Source: an uncultured Aquincola sp. (GTDB taxonomy: Bacteria; Pseudomonadota; Gammaproteobacteria; Burkholderiales; Burkholderiaceae). Taken from it: a stretch of 5,248 nucleotides of DNA. Shown in pieces: positions 1 through 5,248 of this stretch. The notes under the pieces were generated by a model. That model was not told where the DNA came from and made no database searches. It saw only the letters and a list, made by a program, of their open reading frames with translations. The number at the start of each line of letters is the position of its first letter. The stretch's first letter is position 1. The DNA lies in contig CAKZXL010000175.1 in the NCBI GenBank assembly GCA_937883885.1, forward strand, positions 1 to 5,248, read 5' to 3'. A program made the translations under genes and the position numbers.

Positions 1-183
1 AAGACCGGCACCCAGCACCGCCGCGCCTGCCACATGGGTGTGATCCACCCGCAGGACGGCGGCCGCCAGGCCATCGTGGTGGCCACCTGCGCCGAAGGCC
101 TGGATGAGAACAAGCAGGCCGGCGAGATGTTCGAGCAGATCGGCCGCGCGATCACGCAGACGATGTTGAAGGAAGCAGGCTAG
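1..183 (+). CDS. Class A beta-lactamase-like serine hydrolase, C-terminal part
   Basis: The frame is open from base 1 and ends at TAG 181-183, giving 60 residues whose N-terminal part lies outside the window. It begins with Lys-Thr-Gly-Thr, which matches the KTG element on the beta3 strand of the active site in class A beta-lactamases and related serine hydrolases. A hydrophobic strand follows (AIVVATC, residues 24-30), then a C-terminal helix (GEMFEQIGRAITQTML). About 57-60 residues from KTG to the C-terminus is normal for class A enzymes. The catalytic Ser-x-x-Lys, SDN and omega-loop Glu would lie upstream and cannot be checked, so real beta-lactamase activity is unproven; many chromosomal proteobacterial members are annotated only as serine hydrolases. 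Such enzymes are normally exported. Its stop codon overlaps that of the convergent transporter gene. Confidence 0.75.
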   Translation, partial: KTGTQHRRACHMGVIHPQDGGRQAIVVATCAEGLDENKQAGEMFEQIGRAITQTMLKEAG

Positions 184-1118
184 CCGAGAGCGGTGTCCAG
201 CAGCATCATCAAGACGAAGCCGATCATCAGGCCCGTCGTCGCCGCCTTCTCATGCCCCTGCCGGTGCGACTCGGGAATGATCTCGTGGCTGATGACGAAC
301 AGCATCGCCCCCGCCGCAGCCGCCAGGCCCCAGGGCAGCAACCCGGTGGCCAGGCTTACCAGCGCGGCGCCGAACACCGCGCCCACCGGCTCCACCAGGC
401 CGGAGGCGATGCCCAGGCCCACCGACACCAGCTTGCTGTAGCCCACGCCGCGCAAGGCCAGCGCGATGACCATGCCCTCCGGCACGTCCTGGATGGCGAT
501 GCCGGTGGCCAGCGCCTGTGCGCCGATGTGGTCAGACCCGCCGAACCCCACGCCGATGGCCAGGCCCTCGGGCAGGTTGTGCAGCGCGATCGCGGTGACG
601 AACAGCCAGGCCCGACGCGTGGTGTCGCGGCGCGGCCCTTCCAGGCCCTTGACGAAGTGCTCATGCGGCACCAGCCGGTCCATCAGCATCAGGCCCGCCG
701 CGCCCAGCAGCAGCCCCGCGCCCACCATGCCGCCCGCCTGCCACGGCCCGGCGCCCTGCCCCCTGGCCGCCGCCAGCGCCGGGATGATGAGCGAGAACGA
801 ACAGGCCGCCAGCATCACCCCCGCGCCGAAACCCAGCATCGAGTCGTTGGCCCGCTGCGAAAACTGCTGCGACAGCAGCACCGGCACCGTGCCCAGCGCG
901 GTGGCCAGCGCCGCCATGCTGCCGCCCAGCAGCGCGCCATGCACCCGCGGATCGCCCATGAAAGGCGCCTGCAGCAGCAGGTCCAGCGCCGCCGCCAGGC
1001 CGCCCAGCACCACCGCCCAGCCCAGCCAGCGACGCAAGCGGGCGGCCCACGGAGCGGGGCGGACACGCGCCGCATCGGCGTTCAGAGCGGTGGCAGTGGG
1101 TGAGGAAGTCGGGGGCAT
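180..1118 (-). CDS. ZIP-family divalent metal (zinc) transporter, BbZIP-like
   Basis: A 312-residue inner-membrane protein with about nine hydrophobic segments, expected to import Zn2+ and related divalent cations into the cytoplasm. The two signature helices are visible: HNLPEG at residues 180-185 and QDVPEG at 210-215. From my knowledge of the structurally characterised Bordetella bronchiseptica ZIP protein, with a constant offset of three residues, these supply the binuclear metal site: His180, Asn181, Glu184, Gln210, Asp211, Glu214, plus Glu243 from the next helix. His278-Glu279 in the SHEIIPE motif fits the conserved exit-path pair, and the C-terminal LMMLLDTALG ending closely resembles that protein. 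A short His-containing loop (PHEH, 151-154) precedes the first signature. The ATG at 1116-1118 is chosen because the residues before the first helix resemble a normal cytoplasmic tail; no clear Shine-Dalgarno precedes it, and I see no good start further upstream. Family assignment is very secure; substrate is inferred. Confidence 0.95.
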   Translation of the reverse strand: MPPTSSPTATALNADAARVRPAPWAARLRRWLGWAVVLGGLAAALDLLLQAPFMGDPRVHGALLGGSMAALATALGTVPVLLSQQFSQRANDSMLGFGAGVMLAACSFSLIIPALAAARGQGAGPWQAGGMVGAGLLLGAAGLMLMDRLVPHEHFVKGLEGPRRDTTRRAWLFVTAIALHNLPEGLAIGVGFGGSDHIGAQALATGIAIQDVPEGMVIALALRGVGYSKLVSVGLGIASGLVEPVGAVFGAALVSLATGLLPWGLAAAAGAMLFVISHEIIPESHRQGHEKAATTGLMIGFVLMMLLDTALG

Positions 1119-1206
1119 GCGGTGAGCGGGGCAATCGGGATACCCGGTCGCGTACTGCAGCCGGCTGGCCCCTCACCGGCTAGCATGCGCAGCCACCCAG
1201 CAGTGA
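1119..1206. promoter_or_regulatory. Divergent intergenic region between transporter and kinase
   Basis: This 88-base gap separates two divergent start codons, so promoters for both genes should lie here or reach into the coding regions. A 10-base perfect palindrome CAGCCGGCTG occupies 1158-1167, and its core CCGGCT recurs at 1176-1181, a pitch of 15 bases. TAGCAT at 1181-1186 matches four of six bases of a -10 hexamer on the plus strand, but no acceptable -35 lies 16-18 bases before it. No AT-rich dyad of the kind expected for a Zur (zinc uptake regulator) site is visible. The promoter role is inferred from position only. Confidence 0.35.
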
Positions 1207-3714
1207 ATGGACCCCATGCCCCCTGACCGGCGCAGCCCCTGGACCCGCCTCGCGCAGTCGCGCTGGAGCCAGGCCATCGCCGCCGGCCTGATAGCGGTGC
1301 TGGCACGGGCGCTGATGCAGCCGGTGCTGGGCGATGCGCTGCCTTTTCTGCTGGCCCTGCCCGCCTGCGCCATCGTGGCGGTGCGGCTGGGTGGCGGGCC
1401 CGGCGCGCTGGCGGCGGCGGTGTGCGCGGCGGCCACGTGGGTGCCCGGGCTGCCGCCCCAGGTGGCGCCTGCCGACCAGCCGCTGCAGATCGGCGCCTTT
1501 GCGGTCGCGGCGCTGATCACCGCGCTGCTGTGCGGCCGCCTGCGCAGCGCCCGCAGTGATGGCGCCAGCGGCCTGCGCTCGGGCCTGGCCGACCATGGCG
1601 AGACACCGCTGACGCGCTGGCTCAAGACCGTGTTGTGGGGCGCGGCGGCGATTCCGCTCACCATCTTCCTGGCGGCCGCCTGGTGGGGCTATCAGCGCGC
1701 CTTCCAGGACGCCGACGCCAGCGTGAAGCGGGTGGTGGCGGTGCTGGAGCGCCATGCTGGCCAGGCCCTGGGCACCGCCGAGCACATGGCGCGGCTGGCC
1801 GACAGCATCGCCGGCCACGACGACGTGGAGGTGCGCGACAACGAAGCCGCCATCTACCGCCGGCTGGCCGACGTGGTGGAAGGCCAGCGCGCCATCGCCG
1901 GGGTGTCGATCTGGAGTGCCAATGGCGAACCGGTGGCCAGCAGCACCCATTACCCGGTGCCGGCCGGCCCCTCGGCGCTCGACCGGCCCTGGTTCCAGCA
2001 GATCGCCGCCGGCGACACCCTCAAGATCACCAGCGTGGTGGAAGGCAAGCTGCAGCGCAAGCCGATCTTCAGCCTGGTGCTGCGCCGCGGCGCGCCGGAT
2101 GGCCGCTTCGCCGGCGTGATCTCGGTGAGCCTGTCGCCCAGCTACTTCGAGGAGTTCTACAGCTCGCTGGCCACGCAGGAGCCGGGGCTCAACACCTTCT
2201 TGCTGTACCTGCAGGACGGGCAGGTGCTCACGCGCTGGCCGCGGCCGGACAAGGCGGTGCCCAGCCTGCCTTCGTCCAGCCCGCTGGTGGCGCCGGCCCG
2301 CCAAGGCGTGGCCAGCGGCGTGTTGTTCGGTGTCTCGGGCATCGACGGGCAGCAGCGCCTGGCCGCCTTCCAGCGGGTGGGTCAGCTGCCGGTGTACGTG
2401 TCCACCTCACTGTCGGAGCAGGCCATCCTGCAAAGCTGGAAGCGCTTCATCGGCCTGCTGGCGGCGGTGCTGGGGCCGGTGACGCTGGGGCTGGTGTACG
2501 TGTCCTTCGTGGCGCTGAAAAAGACGCGCAACGAAGCCGCCGTGGCAGTGGCGCTGCGCGAGGAAATCCGGCTGCGGGCCCAGGCCGAACAGGCGGCGCT
2601 GCAGTCGCAGAAGCTGGAAGCGCTGGCGCACCTGACCGGCGGCGTGGCGCACGACTTCAACAACCTGCTGGCCATCGTCAACGGCAACGTGCACCTGCTG
2701 CGGCGGCTGTACCCCGAGATGGCCGAAGGCCGCCCGCTGCAGGCCATCGGCCGGGCCACCGCGTCGGGCGTGCGGCTGACGCGGCAGTTGCTGTCGTTCT
2801 CGCGGCGGCAGGCGATCAACCCCGAGCCGGTGGTGCTGCAGGACTGGCTGCCCGCGGTGGCCAGCCTGCTCAAGACCACGCTGGGCGCGCGCGTCACGCT
2901 GGCGCTGCAGGTGCCGCCCGAGGTGATGCCGGTGCTGGCCGACACCGCCGAGCTGGAGCTGGCGCTGATCAACCTGGCGGTCAATGCGCGCGACGCCATG
3001 CCGCAGGGCGGCAGCCTGCACATCGAGGTGATCACCGACACGCCGCCTTCGGCGGACGGCCCGGGCCGGGTCAGCATCCGGGTGCGCGACAGCGGCACCG
3101 GCATGAGCCCCGAGGTGGCGCGCAAGGCCTTCGAGCCCTTTTTCACCACCAAGCCGCAGGACAAGGGCACCGGCCTGGGCCTGAGCCAGGTGCACGGCTT
3201 CTGCGTGCAGGCCGGCGGCAGCGCCACCATCGACAGCGTGCCCGGCCAGGGCACCACGGTGACGATGACGCTGCCCGCCACCGTGAGGCCGTCGACGCAG
3301 CCGGGTGGCGTCGTGGCCGACAGCGCGCCCACCCTGCACGGCCGTGCGCTGCTGGTGGAAGACAACGAGGAAGTGGCCGCCACCTATGCGGCGGTGCTGG
3401 CCTCCACCGGGCTGCAGGTCGACCGGGCGCCCCATGCCGACGGCGCGCTGGCGGCCATCACGGCGGGCGATGCGCCCAGCTACGCGGTGGTGGTGTCCGA
3501 CGTGGCCATGCCCGGCAGCATGGACGGCATCCAGTTCGCACTGAAGATGCGCACGCTGCGCCCTGCGCTGAAGGTCATCCTGGTCACCGGCTATGCGTCG
3601 CGGCTGGAAGCGGCCAAGGAGGCGGGCCTGAAGGTGCTGAGCAAACCGGTGGAGCCGGCCGTGCTGTTCGCCGAGGTGGAACAGGCCCTGGCCACGGCGC
3701 AGCCGGCGGGTTGA
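1207..3714 (+). CDS. Membrane-bound hybrid sensor histidine kinase (DUF4118-like, dCache, HisKA, HATPase, REC)
   Basis: An 835-residue hybrid kinase. Residues about 22-111 form four hydrophobic segments resembling the DUF4118 membrane module known from KdpD (PF x LLALPACAIVAVRLGGG-type core). A fifth segment (139-160) leads to a periplasmic region of about 250 residues that reads as a double Cache domain, with DRPWF at 259-263 and a PDGRFAGVI strand at 297-305. A sixth segment (412-437) and a helical linker lead to HisKA with phospho-acceptor His482 in the GGVAHDFNNLL box. The ATPase domain shows the N box (Asn589, Asn593, Asp596), G1 (DSGTG, 628-632), F box (FEPFFTTK, 642-649) and G2 (GTGLGL, 654-659). 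The receiver has acidic Glu718 and Asp719, phospho-acceptor Asp765, Thr794 and Lys813. All catalytic residues are intact, so it should autophosphorylate and pass phosphate to its own receiver; no HPt or DNA-binding domain follows. An in-frame TGA at 1204-1206 abuts the ATG, ruling out an earlier start; ATG 1216 is a possible alternative. Neither has a clear Shine-Dalgarno. The signal sensed is unknown. Confidence 0.95.
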   Translation: MDPMPPDRRSPWTRLAQSRWSQAIAAGLIAVLARALMQPVLGDALPFLLALPACAIVAVRLGGGPGALAAAVCAAATWVPGLPPQVAPADQPLQIGAFAVAALITALLCGRLRSARSDGASGLRSGLADHGETPLTRWLKTVLWGAAAIPLTIFLAAAWWGYQRAFQDADASVKRVVAVLERHAGQALGTAEHMARLADSIAGHDDVEVRDNEAAIYRRLADVVEGQRAIAGVSIWSANGEPVASSTHYPVPAGPSALDRPWFQQIAAGDTLKITSVVEGKLQRKPIFSLVLRRGAPDGRFAGVISVSLSPSYFEEFYSSLATQEPGLNTFLLYLQDGQVLTRWPRPDKAVPSLPSSSPLVAPARQGVASGVLFGVSGIDGQQRLAAFQRVGQLPVYVSTSLSEQAILQSWKRFIGLLAAVLGPVTLGLVYVSFVALKKTRNEAAVAVALREEIRLRAQAEQAALQSQKLEALAHLTGGVAHDFNNLLAIVNGNVHLLRRLYPEMAEGRPLQAIGRATASGVRLTRQLLSFSRRQAINPEPVVLQDWLPAVASLLKTTLGARVTLALQVPPEVMPVLADTAELELALINLAVNARDAMPQGGSLHIEVITDTPPSADGPGRVSIRVRDSGTGMSPEVARKAFEPFFTTKPQDKGTGLGLSQVHGFCVQAGGSATIDSVPGQGTTVTMTLPATVRPSTQPGGVVADSAPTLHGRALLVEDNEEVAATYAAVLASTGLQVDRAPHADGALAAITAGDAPSYAVVVSDVAMPGSMDGIQFALKMRTLRPALKVILVTGYASRLEAAKEAGLKVLSKPVEPAVLFAEVEQALATAQPAG

Positions 3715-3716
3715 GC

Positions 3717-3741
3717 CGCGCCTGCCAACCGGCAGGGCGCG
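3717..3741. terminator. GC-rich hairpin between convergent genes, likely bidirectional terminator
   Basis: CGCG (3717-3720) plus CCTGCC (3721-3726) pairs across an AACC loop with GGCAGG (3731-3736) and CGCG (3738-3741), leaving one bulged G at 3737. This gives ten base pairs, nearly all G-C. It fills almost the whole 27-base gap between the kinase stop (3712-3714) and the stop of the convergent regulator (3742-3744). No T-run follows on either strand, so it is not a textbook intrinsic terminator. In high-GC genomes such hairpins between convergent genes often end or protect transcripts; that role is inferred from structure and position. Confidence 0.55.
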
Positions 3742-4923
3742 TCAGGCGCTGATGCCCGCTGCGGCGCCGCGCAGCCGGGCCACCAGTTCGGTCTGCCGCC
3801 GGGCGCCGGTCTTGGCCAGCAGGTGCCCGATGTGCGTGCGCACGGTGGACACCTTGATGCCCGACAGCTCGGCGATGCGCTCGGCCGGCAGGCCGTCCAG
3901 CACCTGGCGCGCCACGCGCACCTCGGCCGGCGTCAGGCCGTAGTGCCGGGCCAGTGACGCCAGCACGTCGGCCGGAGCGGCGCGCAGGGTGGCCACCGCA
4001 TGCACCGTGTCGTCGTCGGTACCGGCCAGCAGCGCAGGCGCCGGGCCATGCACCTGGCGCAGCGTCAAGGCCAGCGGCATGTCACCTTCGCCCACCAGCA
4101 TGTGCCGCACGGTGGGCGCCTGATCCAGCCCGGCCATCAGCCGCGACAGGGGCTGCCAGCCCAGGTGGGTGCGCGCCATCAGGCTGCCGGCCGCGGTGCA
4201 CCGCAAGGCCTGGGCCTTTTGGCAGGCCGCCAGCGCCTGCCGGTTGGCCCGCAGCAACTGGCCACGGCGGTCGAGGAACAGCATCGGCACGTCCAGCTGC
4301 TCGAACATGCCTTCGAGCGTGTGCGCCAGCGCCACCTGCGGCGCCAGCCGGCGGTGCAGGCGCAGCGCACGGCCCAGGTCGGGCAGCACCTCGCGCAGGC
4401 GCTGCACCAGCGCCTGGTCGAACCAGCCGGGCTGCGCATGCGAGCGCAGAAAGCTGACGAAGGCGCAGTGCTGCCCGTCCGGCTCGGGCGGCGGAATCAC
4501 GCCGGTGAGCACGTCCTTGGTCTGGCAAGGCACCAGGAACTCGCGCCAGAAGTAAGACAGCCGCAGCACCTCGGGGTCGACCAGGTCGCAGCCGCGTGCG
4601 ACGAAGCCGGGCACCACCAGGCCTTGCGCCTGCCCGGCCAGACGCCAGCTGTCGTGCGCGAAGAAGTGGCTCTGGTACTCGGTGAGCAAGGCAGGCGGCA
4701 CCACCTCGGTGGCCACCGTGTCGGCGCCCTGCTCACTGGGCGGCAGCAGGTAGATGGCGCCCGCCGCGTCGAAGTGCGCGCAAAAGCCGCCCAGCGCCGA
4801 GCGGAAGCGCTGGTCGTCCCCCACGGCGTCATAGAGGCTTTCGACGCACTGCGTGAGGTTGGAAGACGCGGGAGGTGTTGATGCTGCGGGGACCGGCCGG
4901 TCCTGCGCGGAGACATGCGACAA
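3742..4923 (-). CDS. LuxR-type HTH transcriptional regulator with N-terminal sensory region
   Basis: A 393-residue protein starting at TTG 4923-4921. The frame stays open upstream to an ATG at 5082, but TTG is preferred because a perfect AGGAGG lies seven bases before it and the upstream extension (Arg/Cys-rich, 53 residues) overlaps the regulatory dyads and looks non-coding. Residues 327-385 form a GerE/LuxR-type DNA-binding domain: the start YGLTPAEVRVARQVLDG is the family's usual first helix, and VSTVRTHIGHLLAKTGARR (358-376) holds the recognition helix. Residues about 24-190 could be a divergent GAF-like domain, and 203-232 (LEGMFEQLDVPMLFLDRRG, then ANRQAL) resembles the start of a PAS domain; these two calls are weak. 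There is no receiver domain with a phospho-acceptor Asp, and I do not recognise the acyl-homoserine-lactone-binding domain of quorum-sensing LuxR proteins, so it appears to be a one-component regulator of unknown signal. It lies tail to tail with the kinase and divergent from the rightmost gene, its most likely target besides itself. Confidence 0.9.
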   Translation of the reverse strand: MSHVSAQDRPVPAASTPPASSNLTQCVESLYDAVGDDQRFRSALGGFCAHFDAAGAIYLLPPSEQGADTVATEVVPPALLTEYQSHFFAHDSWRLAGQAQGLVVPGFVARGCDLVDPEVLRLSYFWREFLVPCQTKDVLTGVIPPPEPDGQHCAFVSFLRSHAQPGWFDQALVQRLREVLPDLGRALRLHRRLAPQVALAHTLEGMFEQLDVPMLFLDRRGQLLRANRQALAACQKAQALRCTAAGSLMARTHLGWQPLSRLMAGLDQAPTVRHMLVGEGDMPLALTLRQVHGPAPALLAGTDDDTVHAVATLRAAPADVLASLARHYGLTPAEVRVARQVLDGLPAERIAELSGIKVSTVRTHIGHLLAKTGARRQTELVARLRGAAAGISA

Positions 4924-4930
4924 GGGGGCT

Positions 4931-4936
4931 CCTCCT
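4931..4936 (-). promoter_or_regulatory. Shine-Dalgarno sequence fixing the TTG start of the LuxR regulator
   Basis: CCTCCT on the plus strand reads AGGAGG on the minus strand, the full consensus complement to the 16S rRNA tail. Seven bases separate it from TTG at 4923-4921, an ideal spacing. It is the only strong ribosome binding site I see in this window, and it decides the start: the protein is 53 residues shorter than the longest open frame. Confidence 0.85.
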
Positions 4937-4958
4937 GTTGAGCGGCGCGCACGCCTGG

Positions 4959-4981
4959 CGCAATTGCAACAAGAAATTGCG
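4959..4981. promoter_or_regulatory. Inverted repeat CGCAATT-N9-AATTGCG upstream of the LuxR gene
   Basis: Two perfect seven-base arms, CGCAATT at 4959-4965 and AATTGCG at 4975-4981, are separated by nine bases. AATTGC also occurs as a direct repeat at 4962-4967 and 4975-4980. This is the most AT-rich patch in an otherwise very GC-rich intergenic region, 36-58 bases upstream of the TTG start, where a promoter or operator would be expected. The arms include a T-N11-A pattern (4964 to 4976), as found in LysR-type sites, but nothing else points to that family. Operator function is inferred; I could not define -35 and -10 hexamers with confidence. Confidence 0.5.
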
Positions 4982-5023
4982 ACCGCTGCCGGACAGCTCT
5001 GACGACGAACTAGGGGGATGTGA

Positions 5024-5059
5024 CGTCGCGGTCGCGCAGCATGCACCGCGACCACGACG
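5024..5059. promoter_or_regulatory. 36-base imperfect palindrome in the divergent intergenic region
   Basis: Centred between 5041 and 5042, 15 of 18 positions are self-complementary. The arms are CGTCG (5024-5028) with CGACG (5055-5059) and GGTCGCG (5030-5036) with CGCGACC (5047-5053), around a central perfect GCATGC (5039-5044). Mismatches fall at 5029/5054, 5037/5046 and 5038/5045. The centre is about 118 bases from the LuxR start and 62 bases before the ATG of the rightmost gene. No T-run follows on either strand, which argues against a terminator. The layout fits an operator bound by a dimer or a pair of dimers, possibly the adjacent LuxR protein; this is inference. It could alternatively act as an RNA hairpin in a leader. 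Confidence 0.5.
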
Positions 5060-5103
5060 CCAGGCCACCGGTGCCGCGGCACGCACGTTGCCCCCCGGCC
5101 GGC

Positions 5104-5248
5104 ATGACCGCCTTGATCCAGCCGCCTGCCGACGCCCCCACCTCGCCCGCTGCCACGCCCGCCCTGCGGCTGCTGCCCTTTGACGATGCCACGCTGCCTG
5201 CCGCAGCCAGCCTGCCGACGCCCCAGACGCCGCCGCTGCCCTCTGCAG
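5104..5248 (+). CDS. Unidentified Ala/Pro-rich protein, N-terminal part
   Basis: A frame begins with ATG at 5104-5106 and is open to the window end, giving 48 residues and one leftover base. It starts MTALIQPPADAP and is rich in Ala, Pro, Leu and Thr, with one more structured-looking stretch (LRLLPFDDATLP, residues 21-32). Third codon positions are mostly G or C, as in the neighbouring genes, supporting real coding. I do not recognise the protein: no signal peptide or named domain is visible in this low-complexity leader. No good Shine-Dalgarno precedes the ATG. The same frame is open back to a TAG at 5011-5013, with ATG 5041 and GTG 5071 as alternative starts, but ATG 5041 lies inside the palindrome and the added residues are Arg/His/Cys-rich. 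It is divergent from the LuxR gene, so it is a plausible target of that regulator. Confidence 0.5.
   Translation, partial: MTALIQPPADAPTSPAATPALRLLPFDDATLPAAASLPTPQTPPLPSA

Noticed and set aside
252..1103. A 283-codon plus-strand frame opposite the ZIP transporter
   Set aside because: Its His/Gln/Arg-rich composition comes from reading the complement of a membrane-protein gene. No domain is recognisable, and the transporter is certain.
1158..1186. A sigma-70 promoter for the kinase using TAGCAT as the -10 element
   Set aside because: The sequence 17 bases upstream does not resemble a -35 hexamer, so the match is too weak to call.
1180..2304. A 374-codon open frame on the minus strand opposite the kinase
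   Set aside because: Its product is rich in Arg, Gln, His, Ala and Gly without recognisable domains, the usual antisense shadow in high-GC DNA. The opposite strand encodes an intact kinase.
2382..3435. Two long minus-strand frames opposite the kinase catalytic domains
   Set aside because: They have Ser/Arg-rich or His/Gln-rich composition, no motifs and no ribosome binding sites, and lie entirely opposite conserved kinase sequence.
1635..3752. A 705-codon open frame on the plus strand overlapping the kinase in another frame
   Set aside because: The product is an Arg/Gly/Ala-rich low-complexity string. The kinase frame carries every expected catalytic motif in order, so this is a GC-driven shadow.
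4000..4881. A 293-codon plus-strand frame opposite the LuxR regulator
   Set aside because: It is a shadow of the regulator gene: low-complexity, His/Arg/Gln-rich, with no recognisable domain.
1207..4923. A cognate two-component pair formed by the hybrid kinase and the adjacent LuxR protein
   Set aside because: The LuxR protein has no receiver domain or phospho-acceptor aspartate, and the genes are convergent rather than in one operon. Direct phosphotransfer is not supported.
4924..5103. A sigma-54 promoter in the divergent intergenic region
   Set aside because: GG and GC doublets occur near CGGCAGCGGTCGC and TGGCGCAATTGC, but their spacing does not match the -24/-12 arrangement on either strand.

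Overview
The window is very GC-rich DNA, with G or C at most third codon positions. It comes from a Gram-negative proteobacterium, most likely a betaproteobacterium of the Burkholderiales. That placement rests on protein resemblance (notably a metal transporter very close in plan to the Bordetella bronchiseptica ZIP protein) and on base composition; it is inference, not a taxonomic assignment. Five genes are visible, two of them cut by the window edges. There are no RNA genes, insertion sequences or CRISPR arrays.

Layout. 1-183 (+): last 60 codons of a class A beta-lactamase-like serine hydrolase. 180-1118 (-): ZIP-family metal transporter, convergent with the hydrolase and sharing a CTAG at which both genes stop. 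1119-1206: 88-base gap between divergent starts. 1207-3714 (+): large membrane-bound hybrid histidine kinase with an N-terminal membrane sensor, a periplasmic Cache-type sensor, HisKA, an ATPase domain and a C-terminal receiver. 3715-3741: 27-base convergent gap almost filled by a GC-rich hairpin, a likely shared terminator. 3742-4923 (-): LuxR-type regulator whose start is a TTG behind a consensus Shine-Dalgarno. 4924-5103: 180-base divergent intergenic region with two dyad-symmetric elements. 5104-5248 (+): start of an unidentified Ala/Pro-rich coding frame that runs off the window.

How the parts may work together. The hybrid kinase carries its own receiver but neither an HPt domain nor a DNA-binding output, so it must pass phosphate to proteins outside the window, or its receiver acts as a sink. 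The neighbouring LuxR protein has no receiver domain and so is not an obvious phosphotransfer partner; it looks like a one-component regulator with its own sensory region. The two dyads between it and the rightmost gene make autoregulation and control of that gene the most economical hypothesis. I see no convincing evidence of an undescribed multi-gene system. The most distinctive signal is the 36-base imperfect palindrome at 5024-5059.
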